From Bacteroidales bacterium (GTDB lineage: Bacteria > Bacteroidota > Bacteroidia > Bacteroidales > Lentimicrobiaceae), in the NCBI GenBank assembly GCA_016788045.1, contig JAEUTG010000040.1, positions 1 to 60,661 on the forward strand: DNA of 60,661 nucleotides, read 5' to 3'. The notes beneath the pieces are model-generated. The model worked only from the letters and a program-made list of their open reading frames with translations, did no database searches and was not told the origin of the DNA. Shown piece after piece: positions 1 to 7,829 of this stretch. How positions within the stretch are numbered: position 1 is the first letter of the stretch; every line of letters begins with the position of its first letter. A program made the translations under genes and the position numbers.

Positions 1-66
1 GCCTTTTTGCTCATTGGAGATTGGTTAAACCATAAAGTAGTCGTACTTTAGTGACATGAACATGAA

Positions 67-140
67 GAGCCGGATGAATCGAGAGGTTCACGTCCGGTTC
101 CGTGGGAAGGCAGGGGTGAAATTCCCCTGTCTGACCCGAT
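67..140 (+). ncRNA. Group II intron 3' end: domains V and VI
   Basis: Bases 67-100 form a 34-nt hairpin with every hallmark of group II intron domain V. The basal 8-bp stem (67-74 with 93-100) carries the catalytic AGC triad at 68-70. A 2-nt CG bulge (91-92), a 6-bp upper stem (75-80 with 85-90) and a GAGA (GNRA) tetraloop at 81-84 follow. Bases 101-140 fold as domain VI, with a 9-bp stem around 109-129, a GGG/CCC base and an unpaired A near 133, the likely branch point. The intron should end after AT at 139-140. Bases 34-49 form another small hairpin, probably part of domain IV. The 5' part and any reverse transcriptase lie outside the window. The fold was done by eye. Confidence 0.88.
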
Positions 141-169
141 TAGTGGCAACCCAAAAGACAACGTACAAA

Positions 170-1132
170 ATGACGAAAGGAAAAAAAATATTAGCAATCC
201 TAAATATTCTGATTATAGTTTTATCTAATCAGATTTTTGGGCAAAATACTTTAACAAAGGAAATTCTTTGGACAACAGATTGGAGTCCGAATGGAATGTA
301 CATAGCTATTGGTGGAAACATTGATACACTAAAAATTTATAGCGAAGGAAATTTACAACCTTACAAATCTTTTCCTGTAAAGAATACAATTACACGCATA
401 AAATGGCATCCTTCATTTAACATTATTGCAGTAACTACACAAATGTCAGAAGATAAATCGTTTATTCTCAATTTAGAAACAAATGAAAAAATTGAGTTAA
501 ACGAAATTGCGACAGAAGGAGCAAGAGGTATTGATTGGAACTTTACGGGTGAATATTTAGCTGTTGCAGACAATGATGGCCGAATATTGATTTACGATTT
601 AAAAGGTAAATTAATCAGAAAATTTAGTAACGAAAACACTAAGAGCATAACAGCTATTGATTGGCATCCTAGAAAAAACATTCTTGCAACGGTAACTGAC
701 AAAATTCGTCTTTTTGACATTGAAGGAAATTTGATAAAATCAATAAAGCATAGACAAGAAGAAGTTTTGTTGTTAAGCATTGCTTGGCACAAGTCGGGTG
801 ACTTTTTCGTTACAGGAGATTATGGAGACGAAAAAGACAAATCATTACTTCAATATTGGAATGAAAAAGGCGAACTTTTGAAAACCATTGACATCAGCAA
901 AGGAGAATATAGAAATTTGTCCTGGAATACAAAAGGCGACAGACTTGCATCAGCAAGTGACGCATTGAGAATTTGGGACAATAAAGGAAATCTTGTTTCG
1001 GAAGGCAAATCAACAGACTATTTATGGGGTGTTTCTTGGAATAAAAAAGGAAGCAGAATAATTACATCAAGTTTAGAACAAAGAATAATACTTTGGAATA
1101 ATAAAGCAGAAAGAATAATGACTATTGAATAA
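170..1132 (+). CDS. Secreted seven-bladed WD40 beta-propeller protein
   Basis: Encodes 320 residues starting at ATG 170. The open frame extends upstream to 56, but that stretch is intron domain V/VI and is not a plausible coding extension. Residues 1-24 are a signal peptide ending near FGQ. The rest holds about seven WD40-type units, seen as recurring W-s/h-p-x-G-x-x-hydrophobic strands (for example IDWHPRKNILATV and LSWNTKGDRLASA) and closing motifs such as IWDNKG and LWNNK, enough for one closed propeller. WD40 propellers bind proteins; no catalytic residues are evident. Base and codon use is clearly more AT-rich than in most genes of the window, and the gene sits between an intron end and a large palindrome, so recent acquisition is likely. 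There is no T9SS tail. Function unknown. Confidence 0.82.
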   Translation: MTKGKKILAILNILIIVLSNQIFGQNTLTKEILWTTDWSPNGMYIAIGGNIDTLKIYSEGNLQPYKSFPVKNTITRIKWHPSFNIIAVTTQMSEDKSFILNLETNEKIELNEIATEGARGIDWNFTGEYLAVADNDGRILIYDLKGKLIRKFSNENTKSITAIDWHPRKNILATVTDKIRLFDIEGNLIKSIKHRQEEVLLLSIAWHKSGDFFVTGDYGDEKDKSLLQYWNEKGELLKTIDISKGEYRNLSWNTKGDRLASASDALRIWDNKGNLVSEGKSTDYLWGVSWNKKGSRIITSSLEQRIILWNNKAERIMTIE

Positions 1133-1136
1133 AGGG

Positions 1137-1265
1137 CTGCCACAAACACGGGTTTTGCTTCAGGCGGGGTGACGTGCAAACCTGGAGCATTGTGCTCCTG
1201 TTCAAGTTCAGTGCAGGTTGACAGTTTTGTGCTCCGAAGCCCGCCCGATCGCAAAGCCCGAAAAC
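1137..1265. repeat. Large imperfect palindrome with internal hairpins (cassette-site-like)
   Basis: The gap between the WD40 gene and the next start is one long foldable element. Bases 1149-1158 pair with 1251-1260 (10 bp, one G-U) and 1163-1168 pair with 1240-1245 (6 bp). Inside, AACCTG (1179-1184) faces CAGGTT (1214-1219), and GGAGCA/TGCTCC (1184-1189 with 1193-1198) is a perfect hairpin. It resembles attC recombination sites in size and in having a long arm with internal extras, but the canonical RYYYAAC/GTTRRRY cores are not clear. It could instead be a terminator-like or MITE-like repeat. Confidence 0.6.
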
Positions 1266-1285
1266 GTCATAAAAAGCAACTACAA

Positions 1286-2350
1286 ATGAACATATTGAAT
1301 CCTGTGAAACCAACAGGGTTTATTTTATTGGGATTACTGATCTCAGCCGGAATATTGAATGCACAAACGGATTTCAGACCAGGATATATCATTAAAACTA
1401 ATGGAGACACATTAGTTGGGCAGGTTGATTATCGTGGAGATTTGTTAATGAGTATTTTATGCAGGTTTAAAGCTGCTGACAACACAATTAGCGAATACCC
1501 GCCTGAGGATATTCTGGCTTTCAGATTTGTCGATAGCAAGTACTTTGTTACGAAAGAGATAAACAATAAAAAGCGATTCATGGAATACCTGATCAAAGGG
1601 AAAATCAGTATTTATTATATGAGAGATGAAAATGGAGATCACTATTATCTTGATAAAGACGATGTTGGACTGATTGAGATTCCTTATGAAGAGGGAACAA
1701 AATATGTTGATGGTAAGAAAGTATTCTATGAATCCACGAGGCACATCGGAATACTCAATTATTATATGCAAGATGCTCCCGACTTACAATCAGTGATAAG
1801 ATCTGTGAAAAAACCTGAGCATCAAAACCTGATTAAACTGGCTGAAGATTACCATAATGCTGTTTGTAAAGAAGAAAAATGCATAATCTATGAAAGAAGC
1901 CTTCCATTCATCAAAATACTTCCCGAATTAACAGGCGGTGTGATAAGGTACTCAGATGTCCGGGATTTAGACGAAAGATTTTATATGCATGTCGGGATTA
2001 TCGGTCACCTATGGATACCCAGAACCAGCGAGAAAATGTACTTCCGTACAGGAATACTATTCTCACAACTTGACTTTGACGATGGCAAAACGAATTTTTA
2101 TAAGATTCCATGTCAGCTGGAGTATATCTACCCCAAAGGCATCCTCAGGCCCAGAATTGCTTACGGATTTAATTTTTATCTTCCGAACAGCATAACAGTT
2201 TCGTTTGATATCGGAGCAAATTTAAAGCTATCTGAGATATTCTGTATAAGCGCCACTTCCGATATTGAATTCTCTCCTGCACTATTGATTGTGCCTAAGA
2301 CCCTGCTTTCGTACTCTTTGAAACTGGGATTGTTTGTGAGTATTCAATAA
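1286..2350 (+). CDS. Predicted outer-membrane beta-barrel protein
   Basis: 354 residues from ATG 1286. The frame is open from 1169, but that part lies in the palindrome, and the signal peptide begins only at 1286. Residues 1-26 form a signal peptide ending NAQ. Residues 30-50 contain a motif often seen at the start of secreted Bacteroidota proteins (YIIKTNGDTLVGQVDYRG). The middle is mixed and charged. From about residue 240 there are alternating strands rich in Tyr, Phe and Gly, and the last residues (YSLKLGLFVSIQ) look like a closing barrel strand. I therefore infer a small outer-membrane barrel with a periplasmic N-terminal part. The family is conserved in the phylum but has no known role. 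No catalytic motif is visible. It shares overall design with the protein at 28389. Confidence 0.65.
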   Translation: MNILNPVKPTGFILLGLLISAGILNAQTDFRPGYIIKTNGDTLVGQVDYRGDLLMSILCRFKAADNTISEYPPEDILAFRFVDSKYFVTKEINNKKRFMEYLIKGKISIYYMRDENGDHYYLDKDDVGLIEIPYEEGTKYVDGKKVFYESTRHIGILNYYMQDAPDLQSVIRSVKKPEHQNLIKLAEDYHNAVCKEEKCIIYERSLPFIKILPELTGGVIRYSDVRDLDERFYMHVGIIGHLWIPRTSEKMYFRTGILFSQLDFDDGKTNFYKIPCQLEYIYPKGILRPRIAYGFNFYLPNSITVSFDIGANLKLSEIFCISATSDIEFSPALLIVPKTLLSYSLKLGLFVSIQ

Positions 2351-2557
2351 TGCACGAATGGCCGCACACGCTCAAGCCTGTAAAGGTTTCAATTGTATGT
2401 GAAGCTCATCACCCGTTTTTGGTTCATCATCCTGACTAAATCAGACAGTGTACTGGCCATGTGTATTCTCAGACATGGTATCCTTCCTTCATTTTAACCT
2501 CTGTTCAAAAAGGACTGGTTTGGCTGTTTCTTCCGGAAATCCTGGTGCTGATTCAGT

Positions 2558-2565
2558 TATATTTG
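2558..2565 (+). promoter_or_regulatory. Bacteroidota -7 element TATATTTG before the AOR operon
   Basis: Perfect match to TAnnTTTG, about 55 bases upstream of the ferredoxin-subunit start. No convincing -33 TTTG at the usual spacing. Confidence 0.45.
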
Positions 2566-2619
2566 TATGGTCAAAACCACTTGTTTAAGGGGCCGTTGCG
2601 CCCGTAAAATGTTGCTTTT

Positions 2620-3291
2620 ATGGAGTCTGGAGAAGGATTGCAATCGCGGCGGGATTTTTTAAGAAAGCTCGGTCTGGGTGCAGGGTTTCTGATTGCCGGC
2701 GGACAGTTTGGCTTCACCTGGTTTTTCGATGAAAAGGAGGGTAAGCTAAAGGCCATTGTGGTCGATTTTTCAAAATGCACCGGCTGCCGCACCTGTGAAA
2801 CGGTGTGTGCAGGATTTCATGCGCCCCGGGCTGCTGGCAGCAGCGTTGCCGCTCCTGTAAATCCCTATCAGGCAAGGATAAGGGTACACCATTTCAATCC
2901 CGATGCCGACGTACCCCAGGTGTGTGCCCATTGCGCGGATGCCCCCTGCATTGAAGCCTGTCCGGTGGATCCCGATCCCGTCACCGGCCGCAAAGCCCTT
3001 TACCGCGATCCCGTAACCGGTTCTCCGGTAAACGATACCGACGCCTGCATCGGTTGCCGGAGTTGCGCAAGGGCTTGCAAAGAGCTACGCACCGGAACCA
3101 TACGGCCAAATCCCGTTACCCGCATGCCTGAGGGGATATGCGATCTTTGCGGGGGCGAACCCCGCTGTGTTCAGGTTTGTCCTTTCGGAGCCCTGCAACT
3201 TGCTGATGCCGGAGATGCCGGCCATCTGGCAGGCTTGTCGCCTGAGAAGATCGCTCAGGTGCTGATGGAAACCTATTATTCACCACAATAA
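2620..3291 (+). CDS. Tat-signal 4x[4Fe-4S] ferredoxin subunit of an aldehyde oxidoreductase
   Basis: 223 residues. The N-terminus has a twin-arginine motif (SRRDFLRK, residues 9-16) followed by a hydrophobic Gly/Ala-rich stretch, so a Tat signal or Tat-type anchor is likely. Sixteen cysteines in four groups follow: CTGCRTCETVC (53-63), CAHCADAPCIEACP, CIGCRSCARACK and CDLCGGEPRCVQVCP. This is the layout of four-cluster electron-transfer subunits of the DmsB/HycB/YdhY class. The aldehyde ferredoxin oxidoreductase gene starts within about 10 bases of the stop, so the two are one operon and this protein should carry its electrons. The pair resembles E. coli ydhY-ydhV. The catalytic partner has no Tat signal, so either the complex is exported together or the Tat-like segment only anchors or guides assembly. 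Confidence 0.85.
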   Translation: MESGEGLQSRRDFLRKLGLGAGFLIAGGQFGFTWFFDEKEGKLKAIVVDFSKCTGCRTCETVCAGFHAPRAAGSSVAAPVNPYQARIRVHHFNPDADVPQVCAHCADAPCIEACPVDPDPVTGRKALYRDPVTGSPVNDTDACIGCRSCARACKELRTGTIRPNPVTRMPEGICDLCGGEPRCVQVCPFGALQLADAGDAGHLAGLSPEKIAQVLMETYYSPQ

Positions 3292-3301
3292 ACCCTTGGA
3301 A

Positions 3302-5113
3302 ATGGCTGAAACTATGCCCGGATATTACGGACGCCTGCTGGATGTGAACCTGAGTACGGGTACCATCGTGAAAACCACCCTCGACCCGCAGTGGTTACAG
3401 GATTACATCGGCGGCCGCGGGCTTGGGGCAAAGATTCTGTACGAACGTCTGAAGAATCCCGGAACGGAAGCCTTTTCACCGGAGAACATCCTGTTGTTTA
3501 TGCCGGGGCCTTTTTCAGGGCTCCCGCTGCCTTCGTCGTCGAGAACCTGTGTGGTAACCAAATCACCGCGCACCTCGCCGAAAAGCGGTTCTTACCATGG
3601 GGCCTCTACCATTTCCTATTCCAACATCGGAGGCTTTTTCGGTCCAGAGTTAAGGTTTGCCGGTTACGATGGTCTGGCGATCACAGGCAGGTCGGATAAG
3701 CCGGTTTATCTTTACATCAAAGACGAAACGGTCGAAATCAGGGATGCCTCGGAATACTGGGGATTGGGCACCGATGCGCTGGAAACCAGGCTGATTGCCG
3801 ACCTGGGTTCCGACGGTTTCAGGTCGTGCTATATAGGGCCTGCTGCAGAAAAGATGGTTCCCCTTGCTTCGGTACTCAACACAGCAGCACGGGCAGCCGG
3901 AAGGGGAGGTACCGGGGCGGTGATGGGATCAAAGAGGCTGAAGGCTATCTGTGTTTCAGGCTCGGGGATCCCGAATGTGGCGGATCCCGTAAAGTTTAAT
4001 GAGTTGCTGGAGACTGTTCGTTCCTCGTTTGCCCAGGATACCCCATCGCGTCGCTGGTGGCGGGAAGGAGGGACCACCAACGCCCTCGAAGAATCGAGTG
4101 CTGGCGGTACCATGGCGGTGAAGAACTACAGTGAGGGGTCATTTGGCGAGGTGAGCAGAATAGGAACGGCTGCCGCCCGAAAGGAAATCTGGAAGCGTGA
4201 TTTCGCCTGTTACTGCTGTTTTCTGGCCTGTAAGAAGAGCGGCATGGCCAAGGGGGCCTATGGCGGCGTGGTTCACGATGGCCCGGAATATGAAACCGGA
4301 TCGATGCTGGGTTCTAACCTGCTGATTGCCGATCTGGCCGGGCTCAACCGCTGTATTGCCGTGGCCGATGACCTCGGACTGGATATCATTTCAGCTGGCA
4401 ACATCATCGGGTTCCTGATGGAAGCCTACGATAAAAAGCTGATTGACCGCGATTTTCTTGATGGCATTGACCTTACCTGGGGGAATGTGGAGGCGGTACT
4501 AGCCATGCTCCGTAAGATGGGGGCCAACGAAGGGGTTGGCATCAGGGCAAACCAGGGAGTCAGAAGTCTGGCCCGGGAGATCGGGCAGGGCTCAGAAGCC
4601 TTCGCCATCCATGTAAAAGGGCATGAACTGGCGGGATGGAATGTGCACAAAGCGGTGGACTGGTTCGGTATCTCTTATTCAACAGCCAACCGTGGAGCCT
4701 GTCATATGAACGGAGGAGCCCCCGGTCCGCAGAATCAGTCGGCACTGCGCGATTCACTCGGTATCTGCAGTTTTGTTGATGAATGGTATGTCAACGATAG
4801 TGCCTTTGAAAAGATACTCACGGCCATAACCGGCCGTGAATGGAGCGGCGCATCTCTGGAACTGGCGGGTGAAAGGATTTATAACCTGGAGAAAATGTTC
4901 AATTACCGGGAGGGGTTCAGAAGGGAGGACGACTGCCTGCCTGAGCGGTTCTTTTCGGAGGCCGGTAAGCAGGGCCCGGCAGCAGGGATAAAGGTTGACC
5001 GGGCGAGATTTGAGCAAATGCTTGATGATTACTACATCGCCAGAGGCTGGGACCTGAAAACCTCTAAGCCCGGGCCTGAAAAGCTGGCAGCACTCGGGAT
5101 TACGGACTTCTGA
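3302..5113 (+). CDS. Tungsten-type aldehyde ferredoxin oxidoreductase (AOR family)
   Basis: 603 residues from ATG 3302. A TTG at 3296 and an ATG at 3317 are alternatives. The N-terminal domain begins GYYGRLLDVNLSTG and contains the pterin-binding stretches GSYHGASTISYSNIGGFFGP and AGRGGTGAVMGSKRLK typical of the family. The [4Fe-4S] cysteines appear as CYCCFLAC (CxxCxxxC) near residue 303, with another cysteine near 480-500 (NRGACHMNGG or LGICSF) completing the set. Length matches AOR (about 600). The enzyme oxidises aldehydes to acids, or the reverse, with ferredoxin and a bis-pterin W or Mo centre. The true substrate is unknown, and homologues of E. coli YdhV lack a defined one. It is co-transcribed with the upstream Fe-S subunit. 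Confidence 0.92.
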   Translation: MAETMPGYYGRLLDVNLSTGTIVKTTLDPQWLQDYIGGRGLGAKILYERLKNPGTEAFSPENILLFMPGPFSGLPLPSSSRTCVVTKSPRTSPKSGSYHGASTISYSNIGGFFGPELRFAGYDGLAITGRSDKPVYLYIKDETVEIRDASEYWGLGTDALETRLIADLGSDGFRSCYIGPAAEKMVPLASVLNTAARAAGRGGTGAVMGSKRLKAICVSGSGIPNVADPVKFNELLETVRSSFAQDTPSRRWWREGGTTNALEESSAGGTMAVKNYSEGSFGEVSRIGTAAARKEIWKRDFACYCCFLACKKSGMAKGAYGGVVHDGPEYETGSMLGSNLLIADLAGLNRCIAVADDLGLDIISAGNIIGFLMEAYDKKLIDRDFLDGIDLTWGNVEAVLAMLRKMGANEGVGIRANQGVRSLAREIGQGSEAFAIHVKGHELAGWNVHKAVDWFGISYSTANRGACHMNGGAPGPQNQSALRDSLGICSFVDEWYVNDSAFEKILTAITGREWSGASLELAGERIYNLEKMFNYREGFRREDDCLPERFFSEAGKQGPAAGIKVDRARFEQMLDDYYIARGWDLKTSKPGPEKLAALGITDF

Positions 5114-5206
5114 AGCACGCAAGGTAGCTGAAACCATGAGCTGGTTGAGGCGGAATCCAAGGCTCCTGATTCCGTAAATAATACACAAGTCAGATTTCTT
5201 TCAGCG

Positions 5207-6142
5207 CTATGGATGAGTCTTCCCCGGCTGTTGCCTGGGCGGAAACACGAGCGAAGCCAGCACCGAAACGATCAGGATGCCGAAGATAATCAGCAGCGAC
5301 CAGGTGATGGGGAATTTGTAGTACCCGCTGATCACCATTTTGGTGCCGACAAAAGCAAGAATGGCTGCCAGTCCGTACTTGAGGTAAACGAAGTATTGCG
5401 TGATACCGGCCAGGGCAAAGTAAAGTGCCCTCAGTCCGAGAATGGCAAACACGTTGGATGTGAAGATGATAAAGGTGTCGTTGGAGATGGCCAGGATGGC
5501 GGGGATGGAGTCAACGGCAAAAATCAGGTCGGTAAATTCGACGATCAGCAACACGATAAAGAGGGGAGTGGCGAAGAGCTTTTTATCCTGCCTGACGAAG
5601 AAGCGGCTGCCATGCATTTCAGGTGTTACTGGGAAGAATCTGCGGAACAGTTTCACCAGCGGGTTCTTGTCAGGGTCTACCTGATTTTCGCCCGGTGACA
5701 GCATTTTGATGCCGGTAAAGATCAGGAAGCCGCCGAAAATGTAGATAAGCCAGTGGAAGCTGTTGAGCAGGGCTACCCCGGCGAAGATAAAGATGGCCCG
5801 CATCACCAGGGCCCCGAGGATCCCCCAGAAAAGTACCTTGTGCTGGTATTTCGGCTCCACATTGAAATAGCTGAACAGCATGATGAACACGAAAAGGTTG
5901 TCCACGCTCAGCGATTTCTCTATCAGGTAGCCGGTCAGGAATTCAAGGGCTTTTACTTTGCCCATGTAGAGGTAAACGAGGTAGTTGAACACCAGAGCCA
6001 GACCGATCCACACGGCACTCCAGATGAGGGCCTCCTTGATTTTCACCTCGTGCGACTTCCGGTGGAAAACTCCCAGGTCGAGGGCGAGAAGGAGGATGAC
6101 GAAGGCCACGAAGGCGATCCAGTGAATCAGATGAATTTCCAT
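5207..6142 (-). CDS. TerC/Alx family integral membrane protein
   Basis: 311 residues with about nine hydrophobic segments. Family signatures are present: an N-terminal helix with LALDLGVFHRKSHEV, the acidic motif EKSLSVDNLFVF and, in the second half, VEFTDLIFAVDSIPAI, whose aspartates line the proposed ion path. E. coli Alx and relatives export manganese; TerC proper is linked to tellurite resistance and to metal loading of exported proteins. The closer match is to the Alx type because of the length and the second motif. I looked for a yybP-ykoY manganese riboswitch in the short leader (6143-6220) and saw none. The gene faces the AOR operon tail to tail across 93 bases that hold a 7-bp hairpin (5151-5174). 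Confidence 0.88.
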   Translation of the reverse strand: MEIHLIHWIAFVAFVILLLALDLGVFHRKSHEVKIKEALIWSAVWIGLALVFNYLVYLYMGKVKALEFLTGYLIEKSLSVDNLFVFIMLFSYFNVEPKYQHKVLFWGILGALVMRAIFIFAGVALLNSFHWLIYIFGGFLIFTGIKMLSPGENQVDPDKNPLVKLFRRFFPVTPEMHGSRFFVRQDKKLFATPLFIVLLIVEFTDLIFAVDSIPAILAISNDTFIIFTSNVFAILGLRALYFALAGITQYFVYLKYGLAAILAFVGTKMVISGYYKFPITWSLLIIFGILIVSVLASLVFPPRQQPGKTHP

Positions 6143-6234
6143 TGGGTAGGTTTGTTAAGCAGGGTTGGTGGGTTAAAATAATCCGGAATGAGGGTTTTTG
6201 TTTTGGTAGCCGGATAAACGGACAGTGTTATACA

Positions 6235-6268
6235 AAGAATCGCCTCCGGATTTCCGGGGGCGATTCTG
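6235..6268 (-). terminator. Hairpin terminator after the zinc peptidase gene
   Basis: AGAATCGCC (6235-6244) pairs with GGCGATTCT (6259-6267), with CCGG/CCGG extending the stem and a short loop. Read on the minus strand it follows the stop at 6288 and is trailed by a T-rich stretch. Confidence 0.65.
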
Positions 6269-6287
6269 TTCAACAGGCAGCCGGGGA

Positions 6288-6965
6288 TTATTCCCTGCGG
6301 CCCATGTAGATCATGATGTAATAGAGCAGCGTGGCCAGCGAAGCCAGGGCGGCAACCACATAGGTGTAGGCAGCCCAGCGCAGTGCTTCCTGCGCCCTGG
6401 GCAGGGTGGCGGAGGTGGTGATTCCGCTTCCGTCGAGCCAGGCAATGGCACGGCGGCTGGCGTCGATCTCCACAGGAAGGGTGATGAAGCTGAACAGTGT
6501 GGTCAGTGCAAACAGCACGATACCGGCCAGCAGCAGCTGCGGGAAGGTATTGACCAGCAGGATGCCGGCCAGCAACACCCACTGCACCCAGTTGGATGCG
6601 AAGCTTACAACCGGAACGAGGGCTGAACGCATCTGCAGCCAGGCGTAGGCCGTATTGTGCTGAACGGCGTGTCCGCACTCATGGGCAGCGACGGCTGCTG
6701 CGGAAATGTTGCGCCCGTGATAAACGTCGGGGCTGAGGTTAACCGTTTTGTTCTGAGGGTTATAGTGGTCGGTGAGTTCTCCCTGCACCGAAACAACCTG
6801 TACATCAAATACGCCATTGTCGCGGAGCATGCGTTCGGCAATTTCTGCCCCGCTGTATCCGTTGTTGACCGGAATCTGGCTGAACTGCCTGAATTTCGAC
6901 TTGAGGCGTGCGCCTACCAGCCAGCTCAACAGCATAAAAACTCCGAAAATTATCAAGTATCCCAT
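6288..6965 (-). CDS. YugP-like membrane zinc metallopeptidase
   Basis: 225 residues from ATG 6965. The frame is open 38 codons further, but the hydrophobic N-terminus MGYLIIFGVFMLLSWLVG marks the real start. There is one N-terminal membrane helix, a cytosol-facing region with NPQNKTVNLSPDVYHGRN, the zinc-binding HECGH (95-99), then two or three C-terminal membrane helices. This order is that of the neutral zinc metallopeptidase family PF04298 (YugP), usually about 225 residues. Substrates are unknown; such proteins are presumed to act in membrane protein quality control. The gene follows the carbonic anhydrase gene on the same strand, but 260 bases with repeats separate them, so an operon is not obvious. 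Confidence 0.88.
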   Translation of the reverse strand: MGYLIIFGVFMLLSWLVGARLKSKFRQFSQIPVNNGYSGAEIAERMLRDNGVFDVQVVSVQGELTDHYNPQNKTVNLSPDVYHGRNISAAAVAAHECGHAVQHNTAYAWLQMRSALVPVVSFASNWVQWVLLAGILLVNTFPQLLLAGIVLFALTTLFSFITLPVEIDASRRAIAWLDGSGITTSATLPRAQEALRWAAYTYVVAALASLATLLYYIMIYMGRRE

Positions 6966-7046
6966 TTTATAATCAGTTTTTGGTTTCCGCAGATATAACA
7001 AAAAGTCTGCCAATTGGTTCGGTTGACAAAATGACAGGGAAGCGAG

Positions 7047-7113
7047 CTTCAAGCTCAAAGCTTCAAGTCCAAAGCTCAAAGTTTAAAGCTCAAAGCTTAA
7101 GGCTTAAAGTTCA
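7047..7113. repeat. Degenerate 7-bp tandem repeat (AAGCTCA-like)
   Basis: About nine consecutive 7-base units of the form AAGCTCA, AAGCTTC, AAGTCCA, AAGTTTA and similar, with substitutions mainly at positions 4-7. It lies in the gap between the zinc peptidase and carbonic anhydrase genes. Confidence 0.75.
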
Positions 7114-7118
7114 TCAAA

Positions 7119-7139
7119 AGATAAGATGCACGCGAACAG
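7119..7139. repeat. Dispersed 21-bp repeat, copy 1
   Basis: Matches bases 45451-45471 at 18 of 21 positions (AGATAAGAyGCrCGCrAACAG). Both copies lie in intergenic DNA next to other repeats. Confidence 0.5.
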
Positions 7140-7225
7140 TAGGATTTTATCTCCTTGTCCCCCGTCACCGTGTCCACTTGTCTTATGATAAGAAACGAGA
7201 TTCCGGAATGAAGCAGGATCAATCT

Positions 7226-7759
7226 TTATTCTACAGGCTGAATGGAAGGATCGTGCCAGCTGGCGTACATGGTATAACTTTTTGAGATGCGGTTCACCTG
7301 TCCTTCGAGCAGTTTGGTGTCGATGGATTTGATTTTTTTGGCGGGGATGCCGGCATATACGCTTCCCGATTCCACCACGGTGCCCTGCGAAACCACGGCG
7401 CCGGCGGCAATGATGGAATTACTTTCCACCACCACATCGTCCATCACGATGGCCCCCATGCCGATCAGTACATTGTCGTGTATCGTGCATCCGTGAACAA
7501 TGGCATTGTGGGCAATGGAGACGTTGTTGCCGATGGTTACCGGTGATTTTTTATAGGTGCAGTGAATCACAGCCCCGTCCTGAATGTTGACGTTGTTGCC
7601 GATGTGGATGTAATGCACATCGCCCCGCACCACGGCGTTGAACCACACGCTGCAGTTGTCGCCCATTTCAACTTCGCCCACCACTGTAGCGTTTTCGGCA
7701 AAGAAGCAGTTCTTGCCTATTTTCGGACTGATTCCTTTTACGGGTCTTATAAGTGCCAT
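7226..7759 (-). CDS. Gamma-class carbonic anhydrase family protein
   Basis: 177 residues of hexapeptide repeats predicting a left-handed beta-helix that trimerises. The zinc ligands of the gamma carbonic anhydrase family can be placed at His66 (VIHC), His84 (IAHN) and His89 (VHGC). Arg45 and Asp47 in VVRGDVHYIHIG match the conserved structural pair. Length and sequence fit the YrdA/PaaY/CaiE-like branch, many of which lack or have weak hydratase activity, so activity is inferred only. The protein would be cytosolic. It lies 70 bases downstream of nadB on the same strand, and co-transcription is possible. Confidence 0.9.
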   Translation of the reverse strand: MALIRPVKGISPKIGKNCFFAENATVVGEVEMGDNCSVWFNAVVRGDVHYIHIGNNVNIQDGAVIHCTYKKSPVTIGNNVSIAHNAIVHGCTIHDNVLIGMGAIVMDDVVVESNSIIAAGAVVSQGTVVESGSVYAGIPAKKIKSIDTKLLEGQVNRISKSYTMYASWHDPSIQPVE

Positions 7760-7829
7760 TTTTCTCAGGTGTTGGTTTCGTTAATTCCGATTTATGTTAA
7801 TCTTCAGGAAGTCTTTTCATGCAATAAAC

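Noticed and set aside
56..169. In-frame N-terminal extension of the WD40 gene
   Set aside because: These codons are domain V/VI of the intron; the signal peptide begins at 170.
5151..5174. Terminator between the AOR and TerC-type genes
   Set aside because: A 7-bp stem (CGGAATC/GATTCCG) is present but no T tract follows on either strand, so I do not call it a terminator.
6143..6234. yybP-ykoY manganese riboswitch before the TerC/Alx gene
   Set aside because: The short leader contains no recognisable riboswitch core; only a partial hairpin is seen.
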